Assembly: GCF_964340395.1 (NCBI RefSeq)
Contig: NC_135571.1
Span: 13,878,546 to 13,942,545 of the forward strand
Source of the DNA: Glandiceps talaboti
Lineage: Eukaryota > Hemichordata > Enteropneusta > Spengelidae
Direction of reading: 5' to 3'
Length of the DNA: 64,000 nt
This document shows, in pieces, positions 20,831-32,676 of this stretch. Each line of letters starts with the position of its first letter. Within the stretch, counting starts at the first letter, position 1. The translations under genes were made by a program, and so were the position numbers. Below the pieces are notes generated by a model. It saw nothing but the letters and a program-made list of their open reading frames with translations, was not told the DNA's origin and searched no databases.

Positions 20831-21395
20831 ATTAAAAGTTTATGAATTGTTATTGTTTTTTTCTTTTTTAAGTATGAATGAATGAGTGTGTGACTGCTGT
20901 TCTATATCTCTTCTCCCCTCAATGCCCTCCCCAACCTGCACAATAACAATACTATCATTATTTTCACCGTCTTCGTTGTCATCGCCGCTGCCGCCGTCTT
21001 CGTCATTGTCAACTAACTCGCGTCGCGTCGCGTCTGAGTCCTTTTTCGCTGTCATTAAACATGATTACACATTACATATTACAGTACATCTATTTTCTCT
21101 TTCTATTTGGCTTCTGTTGTTTGGTTGTGCTCTGGTTAGGTTAAGTTGGTGACCGGTTTGTCGGTTGGTCCGGTAGTTTGGATTATTTGCACTTGCTGTC
21201 TATATCTTTTCTCTCATACCTCACACCCACATATTTCACAATTCCGCTGCTGTCTCCATTTTCTCCGTGCGCGTCTTCGTCTGCATTCGCTGTCTTTGCC
21301 GTGTCATATCTAATTTATTTTCACACCAACATGTACAAACTCCATGTTTGTATATGTGTGAGAGGGCACAAAGCCCTTATAAGTCATATTTGAAT
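20831..21395. other. Non-repeat insert splitting the array
   Basis: About 565 bp with no 415-bp unit sequence, bounded by near-consensus units. It carries two related C/T-rich stretches (GACTGCTGTTCTATATCTCT near 20892 and CTTGCTGTCTATATCTTTTC near 21190) with GTCTTCG motifs, and ends in GGGCACAAAGCCCTTATAAG. It may be a transposon fragment. An acidic 71-codon frame on the minus strand (20840-21055) is present but unrecognised. Confidence 0.6.
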
Positions 21396-23123
21396 CTGAA
21401 TGACTGTTATTTCATTGCTTAAATAAGATTATACTGTACTGTTTGCTTCATTCCTTTCTGGAAGGAACTCCAAGGCCACCGAAGATGGTACGAAAATAGA
21501 GGGCAGATGAACATCAGACAGCCAATCAGAAGTGAAAGAAGTAAGTGAACATTTGGAATTGTAAAATTTCTGAAAATGGCCATTAGGTTTTTTGCCCAAA
21601 GTTGTTTTCTTTTAGCAATGGAAAGTACAAGTTATCTAAAGAGTCTTTCGTCAGTACTAAGCACATGACAAGCAGTGACAACCTTATGTCACAAGTAGAT
21701 TGTAGGTGAATGAAGAAACATTTTGGAGATTAGCATAATTATATCATTGGCAGTAATATTTTTCAAAAATGTCATTGTGAGTAGCGGCAACTTAAGAGTA
21801 AATATTAGAATCTGAATGACTGTTATTACATTGCTTCAATAAGATTATTCTGTACTTTTTGATTCATTACTTTCAGGATGGATCCCCAAGGCCACCCAAG
21901 ATGGCACGAAAATAGATGGCAGATGAACATCAGACAGCTAATCAGAAGTGAAAGAAGTAAGTGAACATTTAGAATTGTAAAATTACTGAAAATGGCCATT
22001 AGGTTTTTTGCCAAAAGTTGTTTTCTTTTAGCAATGGAAAGTACAAGTTATCTAAAGAGTCTTTCGTCAGTACTAAGCACATGACAAGCAGTGACAACCT
22101 TATGTCACAAGTAGATTGTAGCTGAATGAACAAACATTTTGGAGATTAGCATAATTATATTATTGGCAGTAATATTTTCAAAAAAGGTCATTGTGAGTAG
22201 CGGAAACTTAAGAGTAAATATTAGAATCTGAATGACTATTATTTCATTGCTTCAATAAGATTATACTGTACTGTTTAATTCATTCCCTTCAGGATGGAAC
22301 CCCAAGGCCACCCAAGATGGCACGAAAATAGAGGGCAGATGAACATCAGACAGCCAATCAGAAGTGAAAGAAGTAAGTGAACATTTGGAATTGTAAAATT
22401 ACTGAAAATGGCCATTAGGTTTTTTGCCCAAAGTTGTTTTCTTTTAGCAATGAAAAGTACAAGTTATCTAAAGAGTCTTTCGTCAGTACTAAGCACATGA
22501 CAAGCAGTGACAAACTTATGTCACAAGTAGATTGTAGCTGAATGTAGAAATATTTTAGAGATTAGAATAATTATATTATTGGTAGTAATATTTTTCAAAA
22601 TGGTCATTGTGAGTAGCGGCAACTTAAGAGTAAATATTAGAATCTGAATGACTATTATTTCATTGCTTCAATAACATTATACTGTACTGTTTGATATATT
22701 TCTTTCAGGATGGATCCCCAAGGCCACCCAAGATGGCACGAAAATAGAGGGCAGATGAACATCAGACAGCCAATCAGAAGTGAAAGAAGTAAGTGAACAT
22801 TTGGAATTGTAAAATTACTGAAAATGGCCATTAGGTTTTTTGCCCAAAGTTGTTTTCTTTTAGCAATGGAAAGTACAATTTATCTAAAGAGTCTTTCGTC
22901 AGTACTAAGCACATGACAAGCAGTGACAAACTTATGTCACAAGTAGATTGTAGCTGAATGAAGAAACATTTTGGAGATTAGCATAATTATATTATTGGCA
23001 GTAATATTTTCAAAAAGGTCTTTGTGAGTAGCGGCAACTTAAGAGTAAATATTAGAATCTGAATGACTGTTATTACATTGCTTCAATAAGATTATACTGT
23101 ACTTTTTGATTTATTCCTTTTAG

Positions 23124-23203
23124 GATGGATCCCCAAGGCCACCCAAGATGGCACGAAAATAGAGGGCAGATGAACATCAGACAGCCAATCAGAAGTGAAA
23201 GAA
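23124..23203 (+). other. Representative exon-like block 1 of a unit
   Basis: 80 nt between an AG and GTAAGTG. Its frame from ATG 23125 reads MDPQGHPRWHENRGQ and stays open in every copy I checked, including diverged edge copies, except that the copy at 21461 has AAG for the initiator ATG. In genomic context the start (AGGATGG) is a good initiation site. The block also holds AAGATGGC (YY1-like) and CCAATCAG (NF-Y-like). Confidence 0.6.
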
Positions 23204-23331
23204 GTAAGTGTACATTTGCAATTGTAAAATTACTGAAAATGGCCATTAGGTTTTTTGCCCAAAGTTGTTTTCTTTTAGCAATGGAAAGTACAAGTTATCT
23301 AAATAGTCTTTCGTCAGAAATAAGCACATGA
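23125..23331 (+). CDS. Candidate small protein of the repeat unit (68 aa retained / 43 aa spliced), representative copy
   Basis: Read straight through, the unit encodes 68 residues from ATG 23125 to TGA 23329. If 23204-23278 is removed, the product is 43 residues, because the junction A|CA restores a Thr codon and the frame continues as MESTSYL to the same stop. The retained form adds a hydrophobic stretch (FAIVKLLKMAIRFFAQSCF). Equivalent uninterrupted frames start at 26035, 27281, 28943, 29773, 31019, 31849, 32679, 34341, 36002, 38078, 39739, 40983, 44303, 45547, 49285, 50946 and 52190. Most other copies have TGA in the third codon of the retained block (GTAAGTGAAC instead of GTAAGTGTAC), so only the spliced form is open. 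I do not recognise the family. Expression is unproven, and such a short conserved frame could be a by-product of array homogenisation. Confidence 0.3.
   Translation: MDPQGHPRWHENRGQMNIRQPIRSERSKCTFAIVKLLKMAIRFFAQSCFLLAMESTSYLNSLSSEIST
23204..23278 (+). other. Representative 75-nt intron-like block
   Basis: Starts GTAAGTG, contains TTACTGA about 43 nt from its end, and ends in the polypyrimidine acceptor TTGTTTTCTTTTAG. Its length is a multiple of three. The donor is intact in nearly all copies (GTAAGTA once, near 41480). The acceptor AG is lost in the copies near 55254, 58162 and 61913. Confidence 0.55.
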
Positions 23332-23440
23332 CAAGCAGTGACAACCTCATGTCACAAGTAGATTATAGCTGAATGAAGAAACATTTTGGAGATTAGAATA
23401 ATTATATTATTGGCAGTAATAATTTTCAAAAATGGTCACA
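23279..23440 (+). other. Representative exon-like block 2 of a unit
   Basis: Begins CAATGGAAAG after the strong acceptor and runs to the donor-like GTGAGT at 23441. The frame from block 1 ends 53 nt into it; the rest would be untranslated. The second donor is less constant than the first: it is GTGAGA, GTCAGT or ATGAGT in many copies, so block 2 could equally be a terminal exon. Confidence 0.4.
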
Positions 23441-26400
23441 GTGAGTAGCGGCAACTTAGAGTAAATATTAGAATCTGAATGACTGTTATTTCATTGCTTC
23501 AATAAGATTATACTGTACTGTTTGATTCATTCCTTTTAGGATGGATCCCCAAGGCCACCCAAGATGGCACGAAAATAGAGGGCAGATGAACATCAGACAG
23601 CCAATCAGAAGTGAAAGAAGTAAGTGAACATTTGCAATTGTAAAATTACTGAAAATGGCCATTAGGTTTTTTGCCCAAAGTTGTTTTCTTTTAGCAATGG
23701 AAAGTACAAGTTATCTAAAGAGTCTTTCGTCTGTACTAAGCACATGACAAGCAGTGACAACCTCATGTCACAAGTAGATTGTAGCTGAATGAAGAAACAT
23801 TTTGGAGATTAGCATAATTATATTATTGACAGTAATAATTTTCAAAAACGTCATTGTCAGTAGAGGCATCTTAAGAGTAAATATTAGAATCTGAATGACT
23901 GTTATTTCATTGCTTCAATAAGATTATACTGTACTTTTTGATTTATTCCTTTTAGGATGGATCCCCAAGGCCACCCAAGATGGCACGAAAATAGAGGGCA
24001 GATGAACATCAGACAGCCAATCAGAAGTGAAAGAAGTAAGTGAACATTTGGAATTGTAAAATTACTGAAAATGGCTATTAGGTTTTTTGCCCAAAGTTGT
24101 TTTCTTTTAGCAATGGAAAGTACAAGTTATCTTAAGAGTCTTTCGTTAGTACTAAGCACATGACAAGCAGTGACAAACTTATGTCACAAGTAGATTGTAG
24201 CTGAATGAAGAAACATTTTGGAGATTAGCATAATTATATTATTGACAGTAATAATTTTCAAAAAGGTCATTGTGAGTAGAGGCATCTTAAGAGTAAATAT
24301 TAGAATCTGAATGACTGTTATTTCATTGCTTCAATAAGATTATACTGTACTTTTTGATTTATTCCTTTGAGGATGGATCCCCAAGGCCACCCAAGATGGC
24401 ACGAAAATAGAGGGCAGATGAACATCAGACAGCCAATCAGAAGTGAAAGAAGTAAGTGAACATTTGGAATTGTAAAATTACTGAAAATGGCTAATAGGTT
24501 TTTTGCCCAAAGTTGTTTTCTTTTAGCAATGGAAAGTACAAGTTATCTAAAGAATCTTTCGTTAGTACTAAGCACATGACAAGCAGTGACAAACTTATGT
24601 CACAAGTAGATTGTAGCTGAATGAAGAAACATTTTGGAGATTAGCATAATTATATTATTGACAGTAATAATTTTCAAAAAGGTCATTGTCAGTAGAGGAA
24701 TCTTAAGAGTAAATATTAGAATCTGAATGACTGTTATTTCATTGCTTCAATAAGATTATACTGTACTTTTTTATTTATTCCTTTCAGGATGGATCCCCAA
24801 GGCCACCCAAGATGGCACGAAAATAGAGGGTAGATGAACATCAGACAGCCAATCAGAAGTGAAAGAAGTAAGTGTACATTTGCAATTGTAAAATTACTGA
24901 AAATGGCCATTAGGTTTTTTGCCCAAAGTTGTTTTCTTTTAGCAATGGAAAGTACAAGTTATCTAAAGAGTCTTTCGTCAGAAATAAGCACATGACAAGC
25001 AGTGACAAACTTATGTCACAAGTAGATTGTAGCTGAATGAAGAAACATTTTGGAGATTAGCATAATTATATTATTGGCAGTAATATTTTCAAAAAGGTCA
25101 TTGTGAGAAGCGGCAACTTAGAGTAAATATTAGAATCTGAATGACTGTTATTTCATTGCTTCAATAAGATTATACTGTACTGTTTGATTCATTCCTTTTA
25201 GGATGGATCCCCAAGGCCACCCAAGATGGCACGAAAATAGAGGGCAGATGAACATCAGACAGCCAATCAGAAGTGAAAGAAGTAAGTGAACATTTGGAAT
25301 TGTAAAATTACTGAAAATGGCCATTAGGTTTTTTGCCCAAAGTTGTTTTCTTTTAGCAATGGAAAGTACAAGTTATCTAAAGAGTCTTTCGTCTGTACTA
25401 AGCACATGACAAGCAGTGACAACCTCATGTCACAAGTAGATTGTAGCTGAATGAAGAAACATTTTGGAGATTAGCATAATTATATTATTGACAGTAATAA
25501 TTTTCAAAAAGGTTATTGTGAGTAGAGGCATCTTAAGAGTAAATATTAGAATCTGAATGACTGTTATTTCATTGCTTCAATAAGATTATACTGTACTTTT
25601 TGATTTATTCCTTTTAGGATGGATCCCCAAGGCCACCCAAGATGGCACGAAAATAGAGGGCAGATGAACATCAGACAGCCAATCAGAAGTGAAAGAAGTA
25701 AGTGAACATTTGGAATTGTAAAATTACTGAAAATGGCCATTAGGTTTTTTGCCCAAAGTTGTTTTCTTTTAGCAATGGAAAGTACAAGTTATCTAAAGAA
25801 TCTTTCGTTAGTACTAAGCACATGACAAGCAGTGACAAACTTATGTCACAAGTAGAATGTAGCTGAATGAAGAAACATTTTGGAGATTAGCATAATTATA
25901 TTATTGACAGTAATAATTTTCAAAAAGGTCATTGTGAGTAGAGGCATCTTAAGAGTAAATATTAGAATCTGAATGACTGTTATTTTATTGCTTCAATAAG
26001 ATTATACTGTACTGTTTGATTCATTCCTTTAAGGATGGATCCCCACGGCCACCCAAGATGGCACGAAAATAGAGGGCAGATGAACATCAGACAGCAAATC
26101 AGAAGTGAAAGAAGTAAGTGTACATTTGCAATTGTAAAATTACTGAAAATGGCCATTAGGTTTTTTGGCCAAAGTTGTTTTCTTTTAGCAATGGAAAGTA
26201 CAAGTTATCTAAAGAGTCTTTCGTCAGAAATAAGCACATGACAAGCAGTGACAAACTTATGTCACAAGTAGATTGTAGCTGAATGAAGAAACATTTTGGA
26301 GATTAGCATAATTATATTATTGGCAGTAATATTTTCAAAAAGGTCATTGTGAGAAGCGACAACTTAGAGTAAATATTAGAATCTGAATGACTGTTATTTC

Positions 26401-29059
26401 ATTGCTTCAATAAGATTATACTGTACTGTTTGATTCATTCCTTTCAGGATGGATCCCCAAGGCCACCCAAGATGGCACGAAAATAGAGGGCAGATGAACA
26501 TCAGACAGCCAATCAGAAGTGAAAGAAGTAAGTGAACATTTGGAATTGTAAAATTACTGAAAATGGCCATTAGGTTTTTTGCCCAAAGTTGTTTTCTTTT
26601 AGCAATGGAAAGTACAAGTTATCTAAAGAATCTTTCGTTAGTACTAAGCACATGACAAGCAGTGACAAACTTATGTCACAAGTAGATTGTAGCTGAATGA
26701 AGAAACATTTTGGAGATTAGCATAATTATATTATTGACAGTAATAATTTTCAAAAAGGTCATTGTGAGTAGAGGCATCTTAAGAGTAAATATTAGAATCT
26801 GAATGACTGTTATTTCATTGCTTCAATAAGATTATACTGTACTTTTTGATTTATTCCTTTTAGGATGGATCCCCAAGGCCACCCAAGATGGCACGAAAAT
26901 AGAGGGCAGATGAACATCAGACAGCCAATCAGAAGTGAAAGAAGTAAGTGAACATTTGGAATTGTAAAATTACTGAAAATGGCCATTAGGTTTTTTGCCC
27001 AAAGTTGTTTTCTTTTAGCAATGGAAAGTACAAGTTATCTAAAGAATCTTTCGTTAGTACTAAGCACATGACAAGCAGTGACAAACTTATGTCACAAGTA
27101 GAATGTAGCTGAATGAAGAAATATTTTGGAGATTAGCATAATTATATTATTGACAGTAATAATTTTCAAAAAGGTCATTGTGAGTAGAGGCATCTTAAGA
27201 GTAAATATTAGAATCTGAATGACTGTTATTTTATTGCTTCAATAAGATTATACTGTACTGTTTGATTCATTCCTTTAAGGATGGATCCCCACGGCCACCC
27301 AAGATGGCACGAAAATAGAGGGCAGATGAACATCAGACAGCAAATCAGAAGTGAAAGAAGTAAGTGTACATTTGCAATTGTAAAATTACTGAAAATGGCC
27401 ATTAGGTTTTTTGGCCAAAGTTGTTTTCTTTTAGCAATGGAAAGTACAAGTTATCTAAAGAGTCTTTCGTCAGAAATAAGCACATGACAAGCAGTGACAA
27501 ACTTATGTCACAAGTAGATTGTAGCTGAATGAAGAAACATTTTGGAGATTAGCATAATTATATTATTGGCAGTAATATTTTCAAAAAGGTCATTGTGAGA
27601 AGCGACAACTTAGAGTAAATATTAGAATCTGAATGACTGTTATTTCATTGCTTCAATAAGATTATACTGTACTGTTTGATTCATTCCTTTCAGGATGGAT
27701 CCCCAAGGCCACCCAAGATGGCACGAAAATAGAGGGCAGATGAACATCAGACAGCCAATCAGAAGTGAAAGAAGTAAGTGAACATTTGCAATTGTAAAAT
27801 TACTGAAAATGGCCATTAGGTTTTTTGCCCAAAGTTGTTTTCTTTTAGCAATGGAAAGTACAAGTTATCTAAAGAGTCTTTCGTCTGTACTAAGCACATG
27901 ACAAGCAGTGACAACCTCATGTCACAAGTAGATTGTAGCTGAATGAAGAAACATTTTGGAGATTAGCATAATTATATTATTGACAGTAATAATTTTCAAA
28001 AAGGTCATTGTGAGTAGAGGCATCTTAAGAGTAAATATTAGAATCTGAATGACTGTTATTTCATTGCTTCAATAAGATTATACTGTACTGTTTGATTCAT
28101 TCCTTTTAGGATGGATCCCCAAGGCCACCCAAGATGGCACGAAAATAGAGGGCAGATGAACATCAGACAGCCAATCAGAAGTGAAAGAAGTAAGTGAACA
28201 TTTGGAATTGTAAAATTACTGAAAATGGCCATTAGGTTTTTTGCCCAAAGTTGTTTTCTTTTAGCAATGGAAAGTACAAGTTATCTAAAGAGTCTTTCGT
28301 CTGTACTAAGCACATGACAAGCAGAGACAACCTCATGTCACAAGTAGATTGTAGCTGAATGAAGAAACATTTTGGAGATTAGCATAATTATATTATTGAC
28401 AGTAATAATTTTCAAAAAGGTCATTGTGAGTAGAGGCATCTTAAGAGTAAATATTAGAATCTGAATGACTGTTATTTCATTGCTTCAATAAGATTATACT
28501 GTACTTTTTGATTTATTCCTTTTAGGATGGATCCCCAAGGCCACCCAAGATGGCACGAAAATAGAGGGCAGATGAACATCAGACAGCCAATCAGAAGTGA
28601 AAGAAGTAAGTGAACATTTGGAATTGTAAAATTACTGAAAATGGCTATTGGGTTTTTTGCCCAAAGTTGTTTTCTTTTAGCAATGGAAAGTACAAGTTAT
28701 CTAAAGAATCTTTCATTAGTACTAAGCACATGACAAGCAGTGACAAACTTATGTCACAAGTAGATTGTAGCTGAATGAAGAAACATTTTGGAGATTAGCA
28801 TAATTATATTATTGACAGTAATAATTTTCAAAAAGGTCATTGTGAGTAGAGGCATCTTAAGAGTAAATATTAGAATCTGAATGACTGTTATTTCATTGCT
28901 TCAATAAGATTATACTGTACTGTTTGATTCATTCCTTTCAGGATGGATCCCCAAGGCCACCCAAGATGGCACGAAAATAGAGGGCAGATGAACATCAGAC
29001 AGCAAATCAGAAGTGAAAGAAGTAAGTGTACATTTGCAATTGTAAAATTACTGAAAATG

Positions 29060-32000
29060 GACATTGGGTTTTTTGCCCAAAGTTGTTTTCTTTTAGCAAT
29101 GGAAAGTACAAGTTATCTAAAGAGTCTTTCGTCAGAAATAAGCACATGACAAGCAGTGACAAACTTATGTCACAAGTAGATTGTAGCTGAATGAAGAAAC
29201 ATTTTGGAGATTAGCATAATTATATTATTGGCCGTAATATTTTCAAAAAGGTCATTGTGAGAAGCGGCAACTTAGAGTAAATATTAGAATCTGAATGACT
29301 GTTATTTCATTGCTTCAATAAGATTATACTGTACTGTTTGATTCATTCCTTTTAGGATGGATCCCCAAGGCCACCCAAGATGGCACGAAAATAGAGGGCA
29401 GATGAACATCAGACAGCCAATCAGAAGTGAAAGAAGTAAGTGAACATTTGGAATTGTAAAATTACTGAAAATGGCCATTAGGTTTTTTGCCCAAAGTTGT
29501 TTTCTTTTAGCAATGGAAAGTACAAGTTATCTAAAGAGTCTTTCGTCTGTACTAAGCACATGACAAGCAGAGACAACCTCATGTCACAAGTAGATTGTAG
29601 CTGAATGAAGAAACATTTTGGAGATTAGCATAATTATATTATTGACAGTAATAATTTTCAAAAAGGTCATTGTGAGTAGAGGCATCTTAAGAGTAAATAT
29701 TAGAATCTGAGTGACTGTTATTTCATTGCTTCAATAAGATTATACTGTACTTTTTGATTTATTCCTTTTAGGATGGATCCCCAAGGCCACCCAAGATGGC
29801 ACGAAAATAGAGGGCAGATGAACATCAGACAGCCAATCAGAAGTGAAAGAAGTAAGTGTACATTTGCAATTGTAAAATTACTGAAAATGGCCATTAGGTT
29901 TTTTGCCCAAAGTTGTTTTCTTTTAGCAATGGAAAGTACAAGTTATCTAAATAGTCTTTCGTCAGAAATAAGCACATGACAAGCAGTGACAAACTTATGT
30001 CACAAGTAGATTGTAGCTGAATGAAGAAACATTTTGGAGATTAGCATAATTATATTATTGGCAGTAATATTTTCAAAAAGGTCATTGTGAGAAGCGGCAA
30101 CTTAGAGTAAATATTAGAATCTGAATGACTAATATTTCATTGCTTCAATAAGATTATACTGTACTGTTTGATTCATTCCTTTTAGGATGGATCCCCAAGG
30201 CCACCCAAGATGTCACGAAAATAGAGGGCAGATGAACATCAGACAGCCAATCAGAAGTGAAAGAAGTAAGTGAACATTTGGAATTGTAAAATTACTGAAA
30301 ATGGCCATTAGGTTTTTTGCCCAAAGTTGTTTTCTTTTAGCAATGGAAAGTACAAGTTATCTAAAGAGTCTTTCGTATGTACTAAGCACATGACAAGCAG
30401 TGACAACCTCATGTCACAAGTAGATTGTAGCTGAATGAAGAAACATTTTGGAGATTAGCATAATTATATTATTGACAGTAATAATTTTCAAAAAGGTCAT
30501 TGTGAGTAGAGGCATCTTAAGAGTAAATATTAGAATCTGAATGACTGTTATTTCATTGCTTCAATAAGATTATACTGTACTTTTTGATTTATTCCTTTTA
30601 GGATGGATCCCCAAGGCCACCCAAGATGGCACGAAAATAGAGGGCAGATGAACATCAGACAGCCAATCAGAAGTGAAAGAAGTAAGTGAACATTTGGAAT
30701 TGTAAAATTACTGAAAATGGCCATTAGGTTTTTTGCCCAAAGTTGTTTTCTTTTAGCAATGGAAAGTACAAGTTATCTAAAGAATCTTTCGTTAGTACTA
30801 AGCACATGACAAGCAGTGACAAACTTATGTCACAAGTAGAATGTAGCTGAATGAAGAAACATTTTGGAGATTAGCATAATTATATTATTGACAGTAATAA
30901 TTTTCAAAAAGGTCATTGTGAGTAGAGGCATCTTAAGAGTAAATATTAGAATCTGAATGACTGTTATTTTATTGCTTCAATAAGATTATACTGTACTGTT
31001 TGATTCATTCCTTTAAGGATGGATCCCCACGGCCACCCAAGATGGCACGAAAATAGAGGGCAGATGAACATCAGACAGCAAATCAGAAGTGAAAGAAGTA
31101 AGTGTACATTTGCAATTGTAAAATTACTGAAAATGGACATTGGGTTTTTTGCCCAAAGTTGTTTTCTTTTAGCAATGGAAAGTACAAGTTATCTAAAGAG
31201 TCTTTCGTCAGAAATAAGCACATGACAAGCAGTGACAAACTTATGTCACAAGTAGATTGTAGCTGAATGAAGAAACATTTTGGAGATTAGCATAATTATA
31301 TTATTGGCAGTAATATTTTCAAAAAGGTCATTGTGAGAAGCGGCAACTTAGAGTAAATATTAGAATCTGAATGACTGTTATTTCATTGCTTCAATAAGAT
31401 TATACTGTACTGTTTGATTCATTCCTTTTAGGATGGATCCCCAAGGCCACCCAAGATGGCACGAAAATAGAGGGCAGATGAACATCAGACAGCCAATCAG
31501 AAGTGAAAGAAGTAAGTGAACATTTGGAATTGTAAAATTACTGAAAATGGCCATTAGGTTTTTTGCCCAAAGTTGTTTTCTTTTAGCAATGGAAAGTACA
31601 AGTTATCTAAAGAGTCTTTCGTCTGTACTAAGCACATGACAAGCAGAGACAACCTCATGTCACAAGTAGATTGTAGCTGAATGAAGAAACATTTTGGAGA
31701 TTAGCATAATTATATTATTGACAGTAATAATTTTCAAAAAGGTCATTGTGAGTAGAGGCATCTTAAGAGTAAATATTAGAATCTGAGTGACTGTTATTTC
31801 ATTGCTTCAATAAGATTATACTGTACTTTTTGATTTATTCCTTTTAGGATGGATCCCCAAGGCCACCCAAGATGGCACGAAAATAGAGGGCAGATGAACA
31901 TCAGACAGCCAATCAGAAGTGAAAGAAGTAAGTGTACATTTGCAATTGTAAAATTACTGAAAATGGCCATTAGGTTTTTTGCCCAAAGTTGTTTTCTTTT

Positions 32001-32676
32001 AGCAATGGAAAGTACAAGTTATCTAAATAGTCTTTCGTCAGAAATAAGCACATGACAAGCAGTGACAAACTTATGTCACAAGTAGATTGTAGCTGAATGA
32101 AGAAACATTTTGGAGATTAGCATAATTATATTATTGGCAGTAATATTTTCAAAAAGGTCATTGTGAGAAGCGGCAACTTAGAGTAAATATTAGAATCTGA
32201 ATGACTAATATTTCATTGCTTCAATAAGATTATACTGTACTGTTTGATTCATTCCTTTTAGGATGGATCCCCAAGGCCACCCAAGATGTCACGAAAATAG
32301 AGGGCAGATGAACATCAGACAGCCAATCAGAAGTGAAAGAAGTAAGTGAACATTTGGAATTGTAAAATTACTGAAAATGGCCATTAGGTTTTTTGCCCAA
32401 AGTTGTTTTCTTTTAGCAATGGAAAGTACAAGTTATCTAAAGAGTCTTTCGTATGTACTAAGCACATGACAAGCAGTGACAACCTCATGTCACAAGTAGA
32501 TTGTAGCTGAATGAAGAAACATTTTGGAGATTAGCATAATTATATTATTGACAGTAATAATTTTCAAAAAGGTCATTGTGAGTAGAGGCATCTTAAGAGT
32601 AAATATTAGAATCTGAATGACTGTTATTTCATTGCTTCAATAAGATTATACTGTACTTTTTGATTTATTCCTTTTA
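29060..32676 (+). repeat. Higher-order duplication with 2,076-bp (5-unit) offset
   Basis: Private variants recur at exactly 2,076 bp: CTGAGTGACTG (29711 and 31787 at GTGACTG), GACTAATATTTC (30131 and 32207 at AATATTT), AAGATGTCACG (about 30210 and 32286), and CGTATGTACTA (about 30375 and 32451). The limits are approximate. Confidence 0.85.

Noticed and set aside
20840-21055. Acidic 71-codon frame on the minus strand (Asp/Glu/Gly-rich)
   Set aside because: The acidity comes from GTCTTCG/GTCATCG low-complexity sequence in the insert; there is no other support.
22949-22969. CTGAATGAAGAAAC in every array unit resembles a hammerhead core joined to GAAAC
   Set aside because: The core has an extra A (CTGAATGA), there is no stem II between the two motifs and no flanking stem I. 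The match is coincidental.
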